From Acidobacteriota bacterium (GTDB lineage Bacteria; Acidobacteriota; Blastocatellia; Pyrinomonadales; Pyrinomonadaceae), in contig QHXQ01000043.1 of assembly GCA_003223935.1 (NCBI GenBank), forward strand, positions 62,001 through 126,000: 64,000 nt of DNA, in the 5' to 3' direction. This document shows positions 34,160 to 43,168 of the stretch, piece by piece. The notes under the pieces were generated by a model. The model worked only from the letters and a program-made list of their open reading frames with translations. It searched no databases and was not told the DNA's origin. Each line of letters begins with the position of its first letter. Positions within the stretch are counted from its first letter, which is position 1. Both the position numbers and the translations under genes were made by a program.

Positions 34160-36628
34160 CTACGAATGCACCGCCACGCGCGGCAACTCTTTGCCGTCGC
34201 CGCCTTCGGCGGGCGTGAGCACTTTCAAGGGCGCGGGCCATTCGACTGCGGGCACAGACTTCGGGCCGTAGCGTGGGTCTTTGCCCTGCGCTTTGGCTTT
34301 GAGTGCCGCTAAAACTTTTTCAGGCGTGATCGGCACTTCGTCTATGCGGACGCCGACGGCATCATAAACGGCGTTGGCGATGGCGGGCATGACGGGCAGG
34401 AGCGGCCCTTGCCCGACCTCTTTCGCGCCGTAGGGGCCAGCCGGATCAGGGTCTTCGATCAAGTAGGTGACGACATCGCACATCTCCAAAGTCGTCGGGC
34501 TTTTGTATTCGAGCAGAGAGGGAAACTTGTGCACGACGTTGCGATTGGCGCGATAGGTCATCTCTTCCATGAGCGCCTCGCCCAAGCCCATATAGACCGA
34601 GCCTTCGACTTGACCCATGACAAGGAGCGGATTGATCGAGCGGCCGATGTCGTGCCCGATCCAGATGCGTTCGACTGTGACGAAGCCTGTGCTCGCGTCA
34701 ACATCAACCTCGGCGACCGCCGCCGAATAACTATAAGCAGGCGACGGGCCGACGCCCGCGCCTTTGAAATGCCCCGGCGAGCGCGGCGGCGTGTACGAGC
34801 CAACCGTGCCGATGGTGCCGTACTTCGATTCCGCAAGCACGACCGCTTCGGCAAACGTCACGCCGGTCTCAGGATTTTCGACATCGAAGACGCGCCGCTC
34901 TGCGAACGCGAGATTGTCTGCGGGCACACCGAGTTTTTCCGCGACCGCGATGGCGAGCAGTTCGCGCGCGCGTTCGGCTGCTTGCAGCGCGGCGTTGCCG
35001 GTCATCAACGTCACGCGACTCGAATAGCTGCCGAGGTCAACGGGCGTGAGGTCTGTGTCGGCGGTCAGGATGCGTATGTCGAACGGATCAATGCCGAGCA
35101 CTTCGGCAACAATGTAGGCGAGGACGGAATCAGAGCCTTGCCCGATGTCGGTTGAGCCGCATTGCACGCGCACGCCGCCCTGTCGATCAAGTCCGAGTTG
35201 CACGCCTGAGTGCGGCATGTTGTTCCAGTAGATCGGCAACCCTGCGCCGCAGATGTAACTGCTGCAAGCTAACCCGACGCCGCGCCCGTAGGGGAACTTG
35301 CGATATTTATTTTTCCAATCCGAACCAGCGACCACCTTCTCAATGCACGGGCCGAGACCCATACTGCCAACGCGCAGATAATTCGCCGTGATGGTGTCGG
35401 GCTTGACGAGATGTTTGAGCCGCATCTCGGCCGGATCGAGTTTGAGTTCTTCGGCGAGCTTGTCTAGGTGGACTTCCAAAGCATAGCGCGGTTGCGGCGT
35501 GCCGTGCCCGCGTTTGGGGCCGCACGGCGGCTTGTTCGTAAATGCACGCAAGCCGCGAAAACGATAGCGCGGCACTTCGTAGGTAACGGTTTGCAGCGCG
35601 CCCGTGTAGAACGTCGAGGCAACACCGTATGAGCCGTATGCGCCGCCGTCGAGGAACGACTCAAAGTCCATCGCCGTGATCGCGCCGTCTTTCGTCACGC
35701 CCGTTCTGATCTTCATCAAGACGGGATGCCGGCCGCGATGACAATAGAAAACTTCCTCGCGCGTCAGAGTGATCTTCACAGGCCGGCCTGTCATCATCGC
35801 AAGCTTGCAGACGACGACCTCGTGGTTGAACGGATCGCTCTTGCCGCCGAAGCCCCCGCCGTTCGGCGTGGCGATGACGCGAATGTGCGCGGCCGATAGG
35901 CCCAAGACTTTGGCGAGCGCGCGATGAACATAGTGCGGCGTCTGCGTGGAACTCCACAAAGTGATCTTGTTGTCCGCGTCGTAGTGCGCGACGGCCGCGT
36001 GCTGCTCCATCGGCAGGTGCGTGTTGCCTTCGTAGAAGAAGATGTCTTCGCGGATGAGATCGGCTGCTTTGAAACCTTCATCCAGATCGCCGAATTCGAG
36101 ATGCACTTTCTTGTGGACGTTCGCGCCGTCGCCGTAATCTTGTATGCGCGGCTCGTCAATCATTATTGCCTCTTCGATGTTCGTGATCGTCTGGAGCGGT
36201 TCGTATTCGACCTCGATCAAATTCATCGCCGCAAAGGCCGTATCCTCGTCAATCGCTGCAACGGCCGCGACGGGGTCGCCGATAAAACGCACCTTGTCAA
36301 TGCAGAGCGCGTGCTCGTCCTGACTGACGGGTAGGATGCCGTAAGGCGTCGGCAAATCTCGGCCCGTGATGACGGCATAGACGCCGGGTAGCGCCTCAGC
36401 CTTCGCCGTGTCAATGCTTTTAATCAGCGCATGCGGTTCATGCGAGCGCAACATCTTCGCGTAGAGCATGCGCGGCAGCGTGATGTCGTCGGCAAAGCGC
36501 GTCTGACCTGTGCACTTCGCGCGCGCATCGACTTTGCGGTACGGCTTGCCGACGACTTTTAACGGCGCGCCGTTGCGACCGTTGCGGCCATTCGCGCCAG
36601 CGCCGTTCGATCCGTTATTTGTGGCCAT
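34160..36628 (-). CDS. hcrA: Molybdopterin-binding large subunit, 4-hydroxybenzoyl-CoA reductase/xanthine dehydrogenase family
   Basis: This 822-residue subunit has the family order: an N-terminal aldehyde-oxidase a/b hammerhead (GKPYRKVDARAKCTGQTRFADD), then molybdopterin-binding blocks including GGGFGGKSDPFNHEVVV, GCGSTDIGQGSD-type (here CGSTDIGQGSDSVLAY) and GPYGAKEVGQGPLLP. In the last block the Glu that acts as base in xanthine oxidase (VGEPP) appears as Gln, to be judged by alignment. It overlaps hcrC by 14 bases, so the two are coupled. Its usual partner hcrB is displaced by the cassette. Confidence 0.9.
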   Translation of the reverse strand: MATNNGSNGAGANGRNGRNGAPLKVVGKPYRKVDARAKCTGQTRFADDITLPRMLYAKMLRSHEPHALIKSIDTAKAEALPGVYAVITGRDLPTPYGILPVSQDEHALCIDKVRFIGDPVAAVAAIDEDTAFAAMNLIEVEYEPLQTITNIEEAIMIDEPRIQDYGDGANVHKKVHLEFGDLDEGFKAADLIREDIFFYEGNTHLPMEQHAAVAHYDADNKITLWSSTQTPHYVHRALAKVLGLSAAHIRVIATPNGGGFGGKSDPFNHEVVVCKLAMMTGRPVKITLTREEVFYCHRGRHPVLMKIRTGVTKDGAITAMDFESFLDGGAYGSYGVASTFYTGALQTVTYEVPRYRFRGLRAFTNKPPCGPKRGHGTPQPRYALEVHLDKLAEELKLDPAEMRLKHLVKPDTITANYLRVGSMGLGPCIEKVVAGSDWKNKYRKFPYGRGVGLACSSYICGAGLPIYWNNMPHSGVQLGLDRQGGVRVQCGSTDIGQGSDSVLAYIVAEVLGIDPFDIRILTADTDLTPVDLGSYSSRVTLMTGNAALQAAERARELLAIAVAEKLGVPADNLAFAERRVFDVENPETGVTFAEAVVLAESKYGTIGTVGSYTPPRSPGHFKGAGVGPSPAYSYSAAVAEVDVDASTGFVTVERIWIGHDIGRSINPLLVMGQVEGSVYMGLGEALMEEMTYRANRNVVHKFPSLLEYKSPTTLEMCDVVTYLIEDPDPAGPYGAKEVGQGPLLPVMPAIANAVYDAVGVRIDEVPITPEKVLAALKAKAQGKDPRYGPKSVPAVEWPAPLKVLTPAEGGDGKELPRVAVHS

Positions 36629-37142
36629 AGATGCTTTCTGCGGGGAGCGTCGCGTCTTCGCCGCGCAAGCGTGCGGCGGCGAGTTCGACCGCTTCGTAGA
36701 TTTTGATGTAGCCGGTGCAGCGACAGAGATTGCCGCTCAGGGCTTCTTTGATCTCTGCGCGCGAAGGGTTTGGCTTGTGCGCGAGTAGCTCTTTCGCCAC
36801 GAGCATAAAGCCGGGCGTGCAGTAACCGCATTGCGCCGCGCCCGTGTCGGCGAAGGTCTCTTGCAAAGGATGCAAGCCTTCAGCCGTCGCCATGCCTTCG
36901 ACCGTCTCGACGCGCCGCCCTTCAGCGTCAAGCCCAAGCATCAGACACGACAATACCGCGCGCCCGTCAACGAGCACGGCGCACGTGCCGCACTCGCCAA
37001 GCTCGCACCCGTGCTTCGTGCCGGTCAGATTCAAATCTTCGCGCAAGACTTCCAAGAGCGTCTTGTGCGGCGCAAATGCGACCTCGCACGGCTCGCCGTT
37101 TAAGGTGAATTCAATGTGCGCTTTCTGTTTTCGTTCAGACAT
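36615..37142 (-). CDS. hcrC: [2Fe-2S] subunit of the molybdenum hydroxylase
   Basis: This 175-residue protein has an N-terminal plant-type ferredoxin domain with CELGECGTC and a further Cys in AVLSC, and a C-terminal four-helix [2Fe-2S]-binding domain with CGYCTPGF and CRCTGY. It passes electrons between the FAD subunit and the Mo site. It is first of the hcrC-hcrA pair and overlaps hcrA. The N-terminus has no Tat signal, so the enzyme is cytoplasmic. Confidence 0.95.
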   Translation of the reverse strand: MSERKQKAHIEFTLNGEPCEVAFAPHKTLLEVLREDLNLTGTKHGCELGECGTCAVLVDGRAVLSCLMLGLDAEGRRVETVEGMATAEGLHPLQETFADTGAAQCGYCTPGFMLVAKELLAHKPNPSRAEIKEALSGNLCRCTGYIKIYEAVELAAARLRGEDATLPAESIYGHK

Positions 37143-37208
37143 CAGAAGGATTTTATATGAAGATAGGTGCGGGACTGAAACGCGGACAAGCCGGCGCTGA
37201 CCGGGCGC

Positions 37209-37778
37209 TCAGCGCACTTTCGCGTAGCAGAAGCAATCGCGCGGCTCATTGCTCACGTTTGGGTGCAGCGACCAACGGCGCAGCACGCCCTCGCGCGTCA
37301 TGCCAGCTTTCTCCATGACGCGCGCCGAGGCGAGATTTTCCGTGTCGCAGACGGCCCAGACGCGAAAGATGTCTGCTTGCGCCAGCGCCAACTCGACCAG
37401 CGCGCGCGCCGCTTCAGGCATCAGTCCGCGTCCCCAATACGCACGGGCCAACACGTAACCTAAGCCCACGCGATACTCGCCCGGATGCAGCGCGATCATG
37501 CCGACGAGTCGGCCGTCATCTTTGAGCGTCAGCACCCAAGAGAACTCTTCCGCGCCCGTCTGCCGGCGCACCAAATGACCGCGCAAGAACTCTTCCGTGT
37601 CGGCAACCGAGTTGTGCGGTCGCCAAATGAGATAGCGTGTCACCTCCGGGTCGTGCGCGTACGAGTCGAAGATCGCTTGCGCGTCCGCCATGGTCGGCGC
37701 GCGCAAGGTGAGTCGTGTCGTTTCTATTTGCGTTGGGAATTGCACTGTGGTTGGTCGTCGAGCGGAAGCGGGCTGCAA
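37209..37778 (-). CDS. GNAT-family N-acetyltransferase (RimJ/RimL type)
   Basis: This 189-residue protein has the RimJ-like start ETTRLTLRAPTMADAQAIFDSYAHDPEVTRYLIWRP and the acetyl-CoA loop GLGYVLARAYWGRGLMPEAARALVE, followed by ENLASARVMEKAGMTREGVLR. The family acetylates N-termini of proteins or small molecules; the substrate is unknown. It lies between panC and hcrC on the same strand with short gaps. Confidence 0.88.
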   Translation of the reverse strand: MQPASARRPTTVQFPTQIETTRLTLRAPTMADAQAIFDSYAHDPEVTRYLIWRPHNSVADTEEFLRGHLVRRQTGAEEFSWVLTLKDDGRLVGMIALHPGEYRVGLGYVLARAYWGRGLMPEAARALVELALAQADIFRVWAVCDTENLASARVMEKAGMTREGVLRRWSLHPNVSNEPRDCFCYAKVR

Positions 37779-37791
37779 GGGTGATAAAGGC

Positions 37792-38673
37792 TCAAGGCAT
37801 CTTTAGCGCACCCGTGCCTTTTTGCTTGTTGAGCACGATGTTGTCGATCAGTCGTGTCTGACCGATGCGGGCGGCGACGGCGATCAGCACCGCGCGGTCG
37901 TCGAGTTTGTCGAGGCGTTCGAGCGTGTCGGCGTCTGTGACGCTGACGTATTCGAGGCGGGCGCGCGGCTCGCGCTCGATCTCTGCACGCACGCCTTCGG
38001 CGAGCTTGCGCGCCGAACGCTCGCCGCTCAAATAAGCGGCTTCGGCGCGCGCGAGCGCCCGATAGAGGATCGTGGCGGCGCGGCGGTCTTCGCCGTTCAG
38101 ATAAGCGTTGCGCGAAGAGAGCGCGAGACCGGAGTCTTCGCGCACGGTCGGCAGCACGACGATCTCTGTGTCGAAGGCTAGGTCGCGCACGAGTCGTTTG
38201 ACGATTAAGGTTTGCTGCGCGTCCTTCTGGCCGAAGTAGGCGAAGTCTGGGCGGATGATGTGGAAGAGGACTGTGAGCACGGTGGCGACGCCGCGAAAAT
38301 GGCCGGGGCGCGCCGCGCCTTCGAGTTGATCCGCCAACCCTTCGACATTGACGTAAGTGGCAAAGCCCTTCGGATAGATCTCTTCAGGCGTCGGCGCAAA
38401 GATGTAGTCAACGTTGTAGTCGGCCAGAATCGTCGTGTCTTTGGTGAGGTCGCGCGGGTAGCGTTCAAAGTCTTCGCCGGGCGCAAACTGCGTCGGGTTG
38501 ACGAAGATCGAGACGACGACCACGTCGCACATGCGCCGCGCCTCGCGCACTAAGCTCAAGTGTCCTTCATGCAGCGCGCCCATCGTCGGCACGAGGCCGA
38601 TTGTTTTGTCCTGCTCGCGGCGCACCTTGCGCGCGACCGAAGTCATGCGCTGGCGGCGGTTGATGATTTCCAT
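37792..38673 (-). CDS. panC: Pantothenate synthetase
   Basis: This 293-residue enzyme ligates pantoate and beta-alanine using ATP. The HIGH-like nucleotide motif is in PTMGALHEGHLSL, followed by FVNPTQFAPGEDFERYPRD, the pantoate-binding FGQKDAQQ, and the KMS-like EDSGLALSSRNAYL region. The length is normal. The panB gene lies upstream across a hairpin spacer; panD is absent from the window. The ATG directly follows the hairpin arm without a visible Shine-Dalgarno. Confidence 0.96.
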   Translation of the reverse strand: MEIINRRQRMTSVARKVRREQDKTIGLVPTMGALHEGHLSLVREARRMCDVVVVSIFVNPTQFAPGEDFERYPRDLTKDTTILADYNVDYIFAPTPEEIYPKGFATYVNVEGLADQLEGAARPGHFRGVATVLTVLFHIIRPDFAYFGQKDAQQTLIVKRLVRDLAFDTEIVVLPTVREDSGLALSSRNAYLNGEDRRAATILYRALARAEAAYLSGERSARKLAEGVRAEIEREPRARLEYVSVTDADTLERLDKLDDRAVLIAVAARIGQTRLIDNIVLNKQKGTGALKMP

Positions 38674-38766
38674 AAAAAAGTGGTCAGTGGTCAGTGGTCA
38701 GTGGTCAGTAAAAAGGCAGGAGGAGGCATATTCTCCCTACTGACCACCGACCACCGACCACTGACT
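38674..38766. repeat. Word-type hairpin filling the panB-panC spacer
   Basis: Four GTGGTCA words on the left pair with GACCACCGACCACCGACCAC on the right. It occupies the complete panB-panC spacer, and the panB stop codon (CAG-TAG) is part of its right arm. Confidence 0.8.
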
Positions 38767-39664
38767 ACTGCTTCTCCACCTCTGCGTCGCCCGCTTTGGT
38801 CAACTCCGCTTGCAGTTCGGCGGCTGCGTCCGCCGGGAGCGGGTACGATTCCTGCGTGCCGGGGTAAGCGCCGATGCGTACGTCTTCGGCATAAGCGTTG
38901 ATGGCGTCGGTCATGGCGGCGCGCAAGTCTGCGTACTGGCGGACGAAGCGCGGGCGCGTTGGGCTAAACGAGATGCCGAGCAGATCGTGTATGACGAGAA
39001 TCTGCGCGTCGCAGTGTTCGCCCGCGCCGATGCCGATGGTCGGAATTTGGATGGCGGCCGTGACAAGCTTTGCGATCTCGCGCGGCACAACTTCAAGCAC
39101 AATGGAGAACGCGCCCGCTGCTTCGAGCGCGCGCGCATCTTCGACGAGCGCGCGCGCCGCTTCAGCCGTCTTGCCTTGCAAGCGAAAGCCGCCGAGCTTG
39201 TTGACCGACTGCGGCGTCAAGCCGATGTGCCCCATCACCGGAATCTCTTCGGCGACGAGCCGGCGAATGATCTCCGCGCGCGCCCGCCCGCCTTCGAGCT
39301 TCACGGCTTCAGCGCCGCCTTCTTTGATGAGCCGCAGCGCGGCCCGCACCGCATCGTCCGCGCCCGTGTGATAAGAGCCATACGGCATGTCGGCCACAAG
39401 CAGCGCGCGTTGGACGCCGCGCCGGACGGCGCGCGTGTGCATGACCATCTCGTCGAGTGTGACGGGCACAGTCGTGTCGTAGCCGAGCACGACGTTGCCG
39501 AGTGAGTCGCCGACTAAAATGATGTCAGTGCCGGCTTCGTCAACGATGCGCGCGGTCGGGTAGTCGTAAGCGGTCAAGCAGACGAGCCGCTCGCCGCGTT
39601 CCTTCGTCGCGCGCACCGCCGGCACGGTCACCTTTTCGGGGCGCTGCTGTTTGAGATAAACCAT
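38765..39664 (-). CDS. panB: 3-Methyl-2-oxobutanoate hydroxymethyltransferase
   Basis: This 299-residue enzyme makes ketopantoate from ketoisovalerate and methylene-THF. Conserved segments are CLTAYDYPTARIVDEAG, ILVGDSLGNVVLGYDTT, ADMPYGSY, GHIGLTPQSVNKLGGF and IPTIGIGAG. The frame is open upstream to 40027, but that part is out of homology and overlaps folK; the ATG at 39664 begins the family sequence. It is in a folK-panB-panC order. Confidence 0.96.
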   Translation of the reverse strand: MVYLKQQRPEKVTVPAVRATKERGERLVCLTAYDYPTARIVDEAGTDIILVGDSLGNVVLGYDTTVPVTLDEMVMHTRAVRRGVQRALLVADMPYGSYHTGADDAVRAALRLIKEGGAEAVKLEGGRARAEIIRRLVAEEIPVMGHIGLTPQSVNKLGGFRLQGKTAEAARALVEDARALEAAGAFSIVLEVVPREIAKLVTAAIQIPTIGIGAGEHCDAQILVIHDLLGISFSPTRPRFVRQYADLRAAMTDAINAYAEDVRIGAYPGTQESYPLPADAAAELQAELTKAGDAEVEKQ

Positions 39665-39764
39665 TGGTGGTTGTCGCTTAGCTTGGGCCGAACGGATTTT
39701 ACGGGAGCGGCGAGGATTATAGGGAAGTGGCGCGGGGGAAACAAGGAAGAAACGAAGCGGCTTT

Positions 39765-40265
39765 TCATTCTGGCTGCCACAGGCGGACGCTGGCGTCATC
39801 GCGCAGGTCGGCGAGAAGTTGTTGGACGGTCTGTTTGAGCTTGGGGTGCTCGACTTCGGGTGCAAGTTCGGCGAGCGGTGTGAGCACGAAGCGGCGCAGG
39901 TGCAGGCGCGGGTGCGGGAGCGTGAGTAGTTCGGTCTCTTGTTGCGTATCGCGGTACAGCAAGAGATCGAGATCAATCGTGCGCGGCCCCTTCGCCCGGT
40001 CGCGGCGACGACCGAGCGCATATTCAATGCGGAGCAGACGCGCGAGTACCTGTTCAGGCGTGAACGGCGTGTCGCCCTTCAGTTCTGCGACCATGTTGAG
40101 AAAGGGCGGCTGATCGAGCACGTCCATCGGCTCGGTCTCGTAGATTGAAGACAAACGGGTGACGCACAGACCGGCGGCGAGCATGCCGCGCACGGCGAGC
40201 AGGAGATGGCCGGCGCGGTCGCCGAGATTCGAGCCTAAGCCGACGTAGAGGTGCGCGTGCAGCAT
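39765..40265 (-). CDS. folK: 2-Amino-4-hydroxy-6-hydroxymethyldihydropteridine pyrophosphokinase
   Basis: This 166-residue HPPK has YVGLGSNLGDRAGHL at the N-terminus and GPRTIDLDLLLY with the metal-binding Asp pair, plus HPRLHLRRFVLTPLAELAP. It transfers pyrophosphate from ATP to hydroxymethyldihydropterin in folate synthesis. It is the first gene of the minus-strand array that continues with panB and panC; folate supplies the cofactor of PanB. A good -10-like TATACT lies about 20 bases upstream, without a clear -35. Confidence 0.95.
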   Translation of the reverse strand: MLHAHLYVGLGSNLGDRAGHLLLAVRGMLAAGLCVTRLSSIYETEPMDVLDQPPFLNMVAELKGDTPFTPEQVLARLLRIEYALGRRRDRAKGPRTIDLDLLLYRDTQQETELLTLPHPRLHLRRFVLTPLAELAPEVEHPKLKQTVQQLLADLRDDASVRLWQPE

Positions 40266-40412
40266 GGTTTATGGTCGCGGGCAGTATAGCCGAACAATGT
40301 CGTTGCACCGAGAGGCGCGAACACATCCAAGCGAGTGGCGGCGCGGGCTTTACTCGCGCCGCCCTTTCGTGTAAACAGTGCGGGCAGGCGAACAGCAACT
40401 GTTTCAGTCTCC

Positions 40413-41507
40413 ATGCGCAGCCCGCGAACAATTATCATTATCGTCTGTCTGCTCGCGGCTTTCTGCCCGCCGCCCGCGACTCGTTCCGCCACGCCGTCAG
40501 CGCAGCTTTACCCCGTCGCCAAGGACGACAAGTGGGGCTTCATTGATGAGACGGGCCGCGTAGTGATCGCGCCGCGGTTCGAGAGCGCGGACGGCTTCAG
40601 CGACGGGCGCGCCCGCGTGAGTCTGCGCGGCAAGGGCGAGTACATTGACGCGCAAGGGCATCTCATCCCTCATCCGCCGTTCGATCTAGGCGGTAACTTC
40701 TCCGAAGGACTTGCGCCCATCAACGTCGGGCAGAAGCGCATGCCTCTGGTCGGTCTCATTACGAAGCCGGGTCGTTGGGGCTACATCAACACGTCAGGTG
40801 CGCTCACCATCCCGATGACATTCCAACTAGCGGACGAGTTCAGCGAAGGTCTCGCCGCCGCGCATCAAGGCCACATCTCTGGTTTCATAGATCACACCGG
40901 CCGCTTTGTCTTCGACGCGCCCTTCAATGTCTCTTGGGGCTTCAGCGAAGGCGTCGTACTCGTCAAATCGAATTTGAAGATGATCTATCTCGACCGCACA
41001 GGCCGACGCTTACAGACGCCACCACTCGACGACAACTACAACGGCCATTCATTTCACGATGGCCTCGCCGCCATCCGGATCAAAGACAAGTGGGGCTTCA
41101 TGGACAAAACGGGCCGGCTCATTATCCCAGCAGAGTTCATAGACGTAGGTGATTTCAGCGAGGGCTTGGCCGCAGCCGAAGTGTCGATTGATCAGGACAA
41201 AGAGACGCCGTGTCAGTTCGACGAATATTCACGCTACACTGTCTCTAAAAAATTCGGCTACATGGATCGGACGGGCCGGATGGTTATCCCGCCGCAGTGG
41301 GAATATGCAGGGCCGTTCGTCGGCGGGCTGGCGAACGTGAGCACGTGCAATAAGGCCAGTTTCATAGACAAGACCGGCCACACCGTCATCAAGACGCGAT
41401 TCAACGAGGCTTCACCTTTTTACGGCGCGCTGGCGCGCGTCTACATCGGCAGCATGATCGGCTACATAGACAAGACCGGCAAGGTCATCTGGGAACCAGC
41501 AAGGTGA
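40413..41507 (+). CDS. Exported WG-repeat protein
   Basis: This 364-residue protein has a signal peptide (RTIIIIVCLLAAFCPPPATRSA) followed by about seven WG/KWG repeats of some 45 residues, each of the form WGFIDETGRVVIAPRF...FSDGRA or variants. WG repeats form beta-rich scaffolds of unknown general function. The ATG at 40413 starts the signal peptide; the earlier frame from 40335 overlaps the promoter area of folK. It overlaps the next gene by four bases. Confidence 0.85.
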   Translation: MRSPRTIIIIVCLLAAFCPPPATRSATPSAQLYPVAKDDKWGFIDETGRVVIAPRFESADGFSDGRARVSLRGKGEYIDAQGHLIPHPPFDLGGNFSEGLAPINVGQKRMPLVGLITKPGRWGYINTSGALTIPMTFQLADEFSEGLAAAHQGHISGFIDHTGRFVFDAPFNVSWGFSEGVVLVKSNLKMIYLDRTGRRLQTPPLDDNYNGHSFHDGLAAIRIKDKWGFMDKTGRLIIPAEFIDVGDFSEGLAAAEVSIDQDKETPCQFDEYSRYTVSKKFGYMDRTGRMVIPPQWEYAGPFVGGLANVSTCNKASFIDKTGHTVIKTRFNEASPFYGALARVYIGSMIGYIDKTGKVIWEPAR

Positions 41508-42229
41508 CGGGGCGGCACGCTTTGGTCTGTGGGATGGTGCTACGCGCATTGCTGTTCGCGTTCGGCACGATGCTCGTCGGCGGCTGCGACATTTTCCGTG
41601 AAGCTTATTATCAACGCACCGGCAAATCCGAAGGCACACTCGTCGCCAACATCGGTATGCCGCTCGAAGAAGTGGAAAAGCGTTCGACCCTCAAACTGGC
41701 CAGAGATTTTCGCTATCCGAGCGGCGAAGTGTTGAAGTCGGAGCAGGCTGTCTTCGATCTCGAACTGGCCGGCACAGGTGTGCGCTTCGAGCGTTGTCGG
41801 TACTATTGGTTGCAGACCCGCAAGGATGATTCGCGGCTGGATGAAATAATCATTTATGCCACGCCGTCGGACTGGTCTTGGGCGCAAGTGACTGCGGTGC
41901 AACAGAGCGCGCGGGCGAAGCTGAGCGCCGACGGCTGGACGGCCGGGCGCTTCGTCTATCACACGCCCGAAGCGCAGGCGCTGCACGCTGGCGAGACGGA
42001 CGGCTACGGCGATTACTGGCTCAAGGACGATGTGCTGCTCATGCTCGATCCCAAGCCGACAGCGCCACAGCCGGTCGGCTCAGACCCGCACGCGGGGCAG
42101 TTCACCTTATACTACCGAATCTATCCGCTGCGCTGGGCAGACCACCCCGACTTGGAATTTCCCGGCCATGAACGCCCGACACCTGCGGCCGAATCGAAAA
42201 CGCCACAAGCCAAACCGACGCGCCGATAA
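41504..42229 (+). CDS. Putative lipoprotein
   Basis: This 241-residue protein has a hydrophobic N-terminus ending in a lipobox LVGGC, so it is probably lipid-anchored. The body has no recognised domain; the C-terminal tail is Pro/Lys-rich. The GTG start at 41504 overlaps the TGA of the WG-repeat gene (GTGA), implying translational coupling; an ATG at 41534 is an alternative that still leaves the lipobox. Confidence 0.7.
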   Translation: MTGRHALVCGMVLRALLFAFGTMLVGGCDIFREAYYQRTGKSEGTLVANIGMPLEEVEKRSTLKLARDFRYPSGEVLKSEQAVFDLELAGTGVRFERCRYYWLQTRKDDSRLDEIIIYATPSDWSWAQVTAVQQSARAKLSADGWTAGRFVYHTPEAQALHAGETDGYGDYWLKDDVLLMLDPKPTAPQPVGSDPHAGQFTLYYRIYPLRWADHPDLEFPGHERPTPAAESKTPQAKPTRR

Positions 42230-42273
42230 CATCGCCGCGCTTTGCGCTTGAAGGCAACTTAAGCGCGGCTTGC

Positions 42274-42684
42274 TCAACTCTTAGCGCGGCGCAGACGCAC
42301 TTCAGTCACCGCGCCGCTCTGCACGAAGTAAGTGATCTTAACGGTGTGGCCGGGTTTGAAGTCTGTGAGCGAGATCATCTTGCGGTCGGCCAACTCGGTC
42401 TGCTTGTCTGCGCGCAGCCGCGTCTTGTTGTTCAGGACGATCCTGACTCGCTTCCCATCCTTAGCCACGACCGTCAGCGCATGATCCGGTTCAAATACCT
42501 GAAAAATTCTACCGGTGATGGAGTGTGTGCTGAACGAAGGCTCAGAGTTAATCGCACCTGTGGTCACAGGCGTAGGCGGCGGCGGTGAGGTATCTAGGTT
42601 TGCTATGCCGCCAGCGCCATTGCTTTGCGCCTGCGCGACGACCGGCAACAATAGAAACAGACTGAGCAACAGTAGATGTTTCAT
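42274..42684 (-). CDS. Small exported protein of unknown function
   Basis: This 136-residue protein has a clear signal peptide (MKHLLLLSLFLLLPVVAQA), then a Pro-rich linker and a beta-rich domain of about 80 residues (GRIFQVFEPDHALTVVAKDGKRVRIVLNNKTRL) resembling OB/DUF5666-like folds. The gene converges with the lipoprotein gene. A GAAAGGAGC ribosome-binding site precedes the ATG. Confidence 0.75.
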   Translation of the reverse strand: MKHLLLLSLFLLLPVVAQAQSNGAGGIANLDTSPPPPTPVTTGAINSEPSFSTHSITGRIFQVFEPDHALTVVAKDGKRVRIVLNNKTRLRADKQTELADRKMISLTDFKPGHTVKITYFVQSGAVTEVRLRRAKS

Positions 42685-43168
42685 GGTTCGTGCTCCTTTC
42701 AGCGCGGGCTATTATACGCCCTTGCACGCATAATGCAGTAGCTAGATTTCCTGCTGATGAATTTGCGTTTGACCCAACTCGGCGCGCTTGACTGCTTGAA
42801 GTGGCGTCTATTTTTGCACTCAGGTCGCGCCGCGACAAACCGCAGCGCCGATTATCAGCACCGTCTTTGTGCCGCCGGCCCTCGCCATCCTTGTCGGCTA
42901 CTACGAACAGAGTCTCACAGTCGAGTATGTTATACTAACTTTGTTCGTATGCGCCGCTTACCTTTTGCTTAATCAATGCACAGGCCCGCACGCGCATACG
43001 CTGCGAGCTTTTGACAGGCACGACGCCGTAGCGGGCCGCGATGAGTGAAGTTAGCGCGGCGCACGCTGTCGGCTTGGCGACTTGATTGATATTTTGAATC
43101 CAGCGATGCGCAATTATTTTTGATCGCGCATCCGGGCGGGCAACAGCAGCGGCCCCGTCCAGACACAA
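42685..43168. other. 484-base intergenic region
   Basis: No convincing gene is present. It is divergent between the exported protein at 42274 and the AlbA_2 gene, and contains an AT-rich patch near 42900-42975 with the promoter-like site annotated separately. A minus-strand open frame ending at 42935 shows some protein-like composition but has no start signal or family. Confidence 0.5.
42928..42936 (+). promoter_or_regulatory. Extended -10 promoter candidate
   Basis: TGT followed by TATACT at 42931-42936 forms an extended -10 element in an AT-rich patch. No good -35 is present. It would give a leader of over 220 bases for the AlbA_2 gene. Confidence 0.3.
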
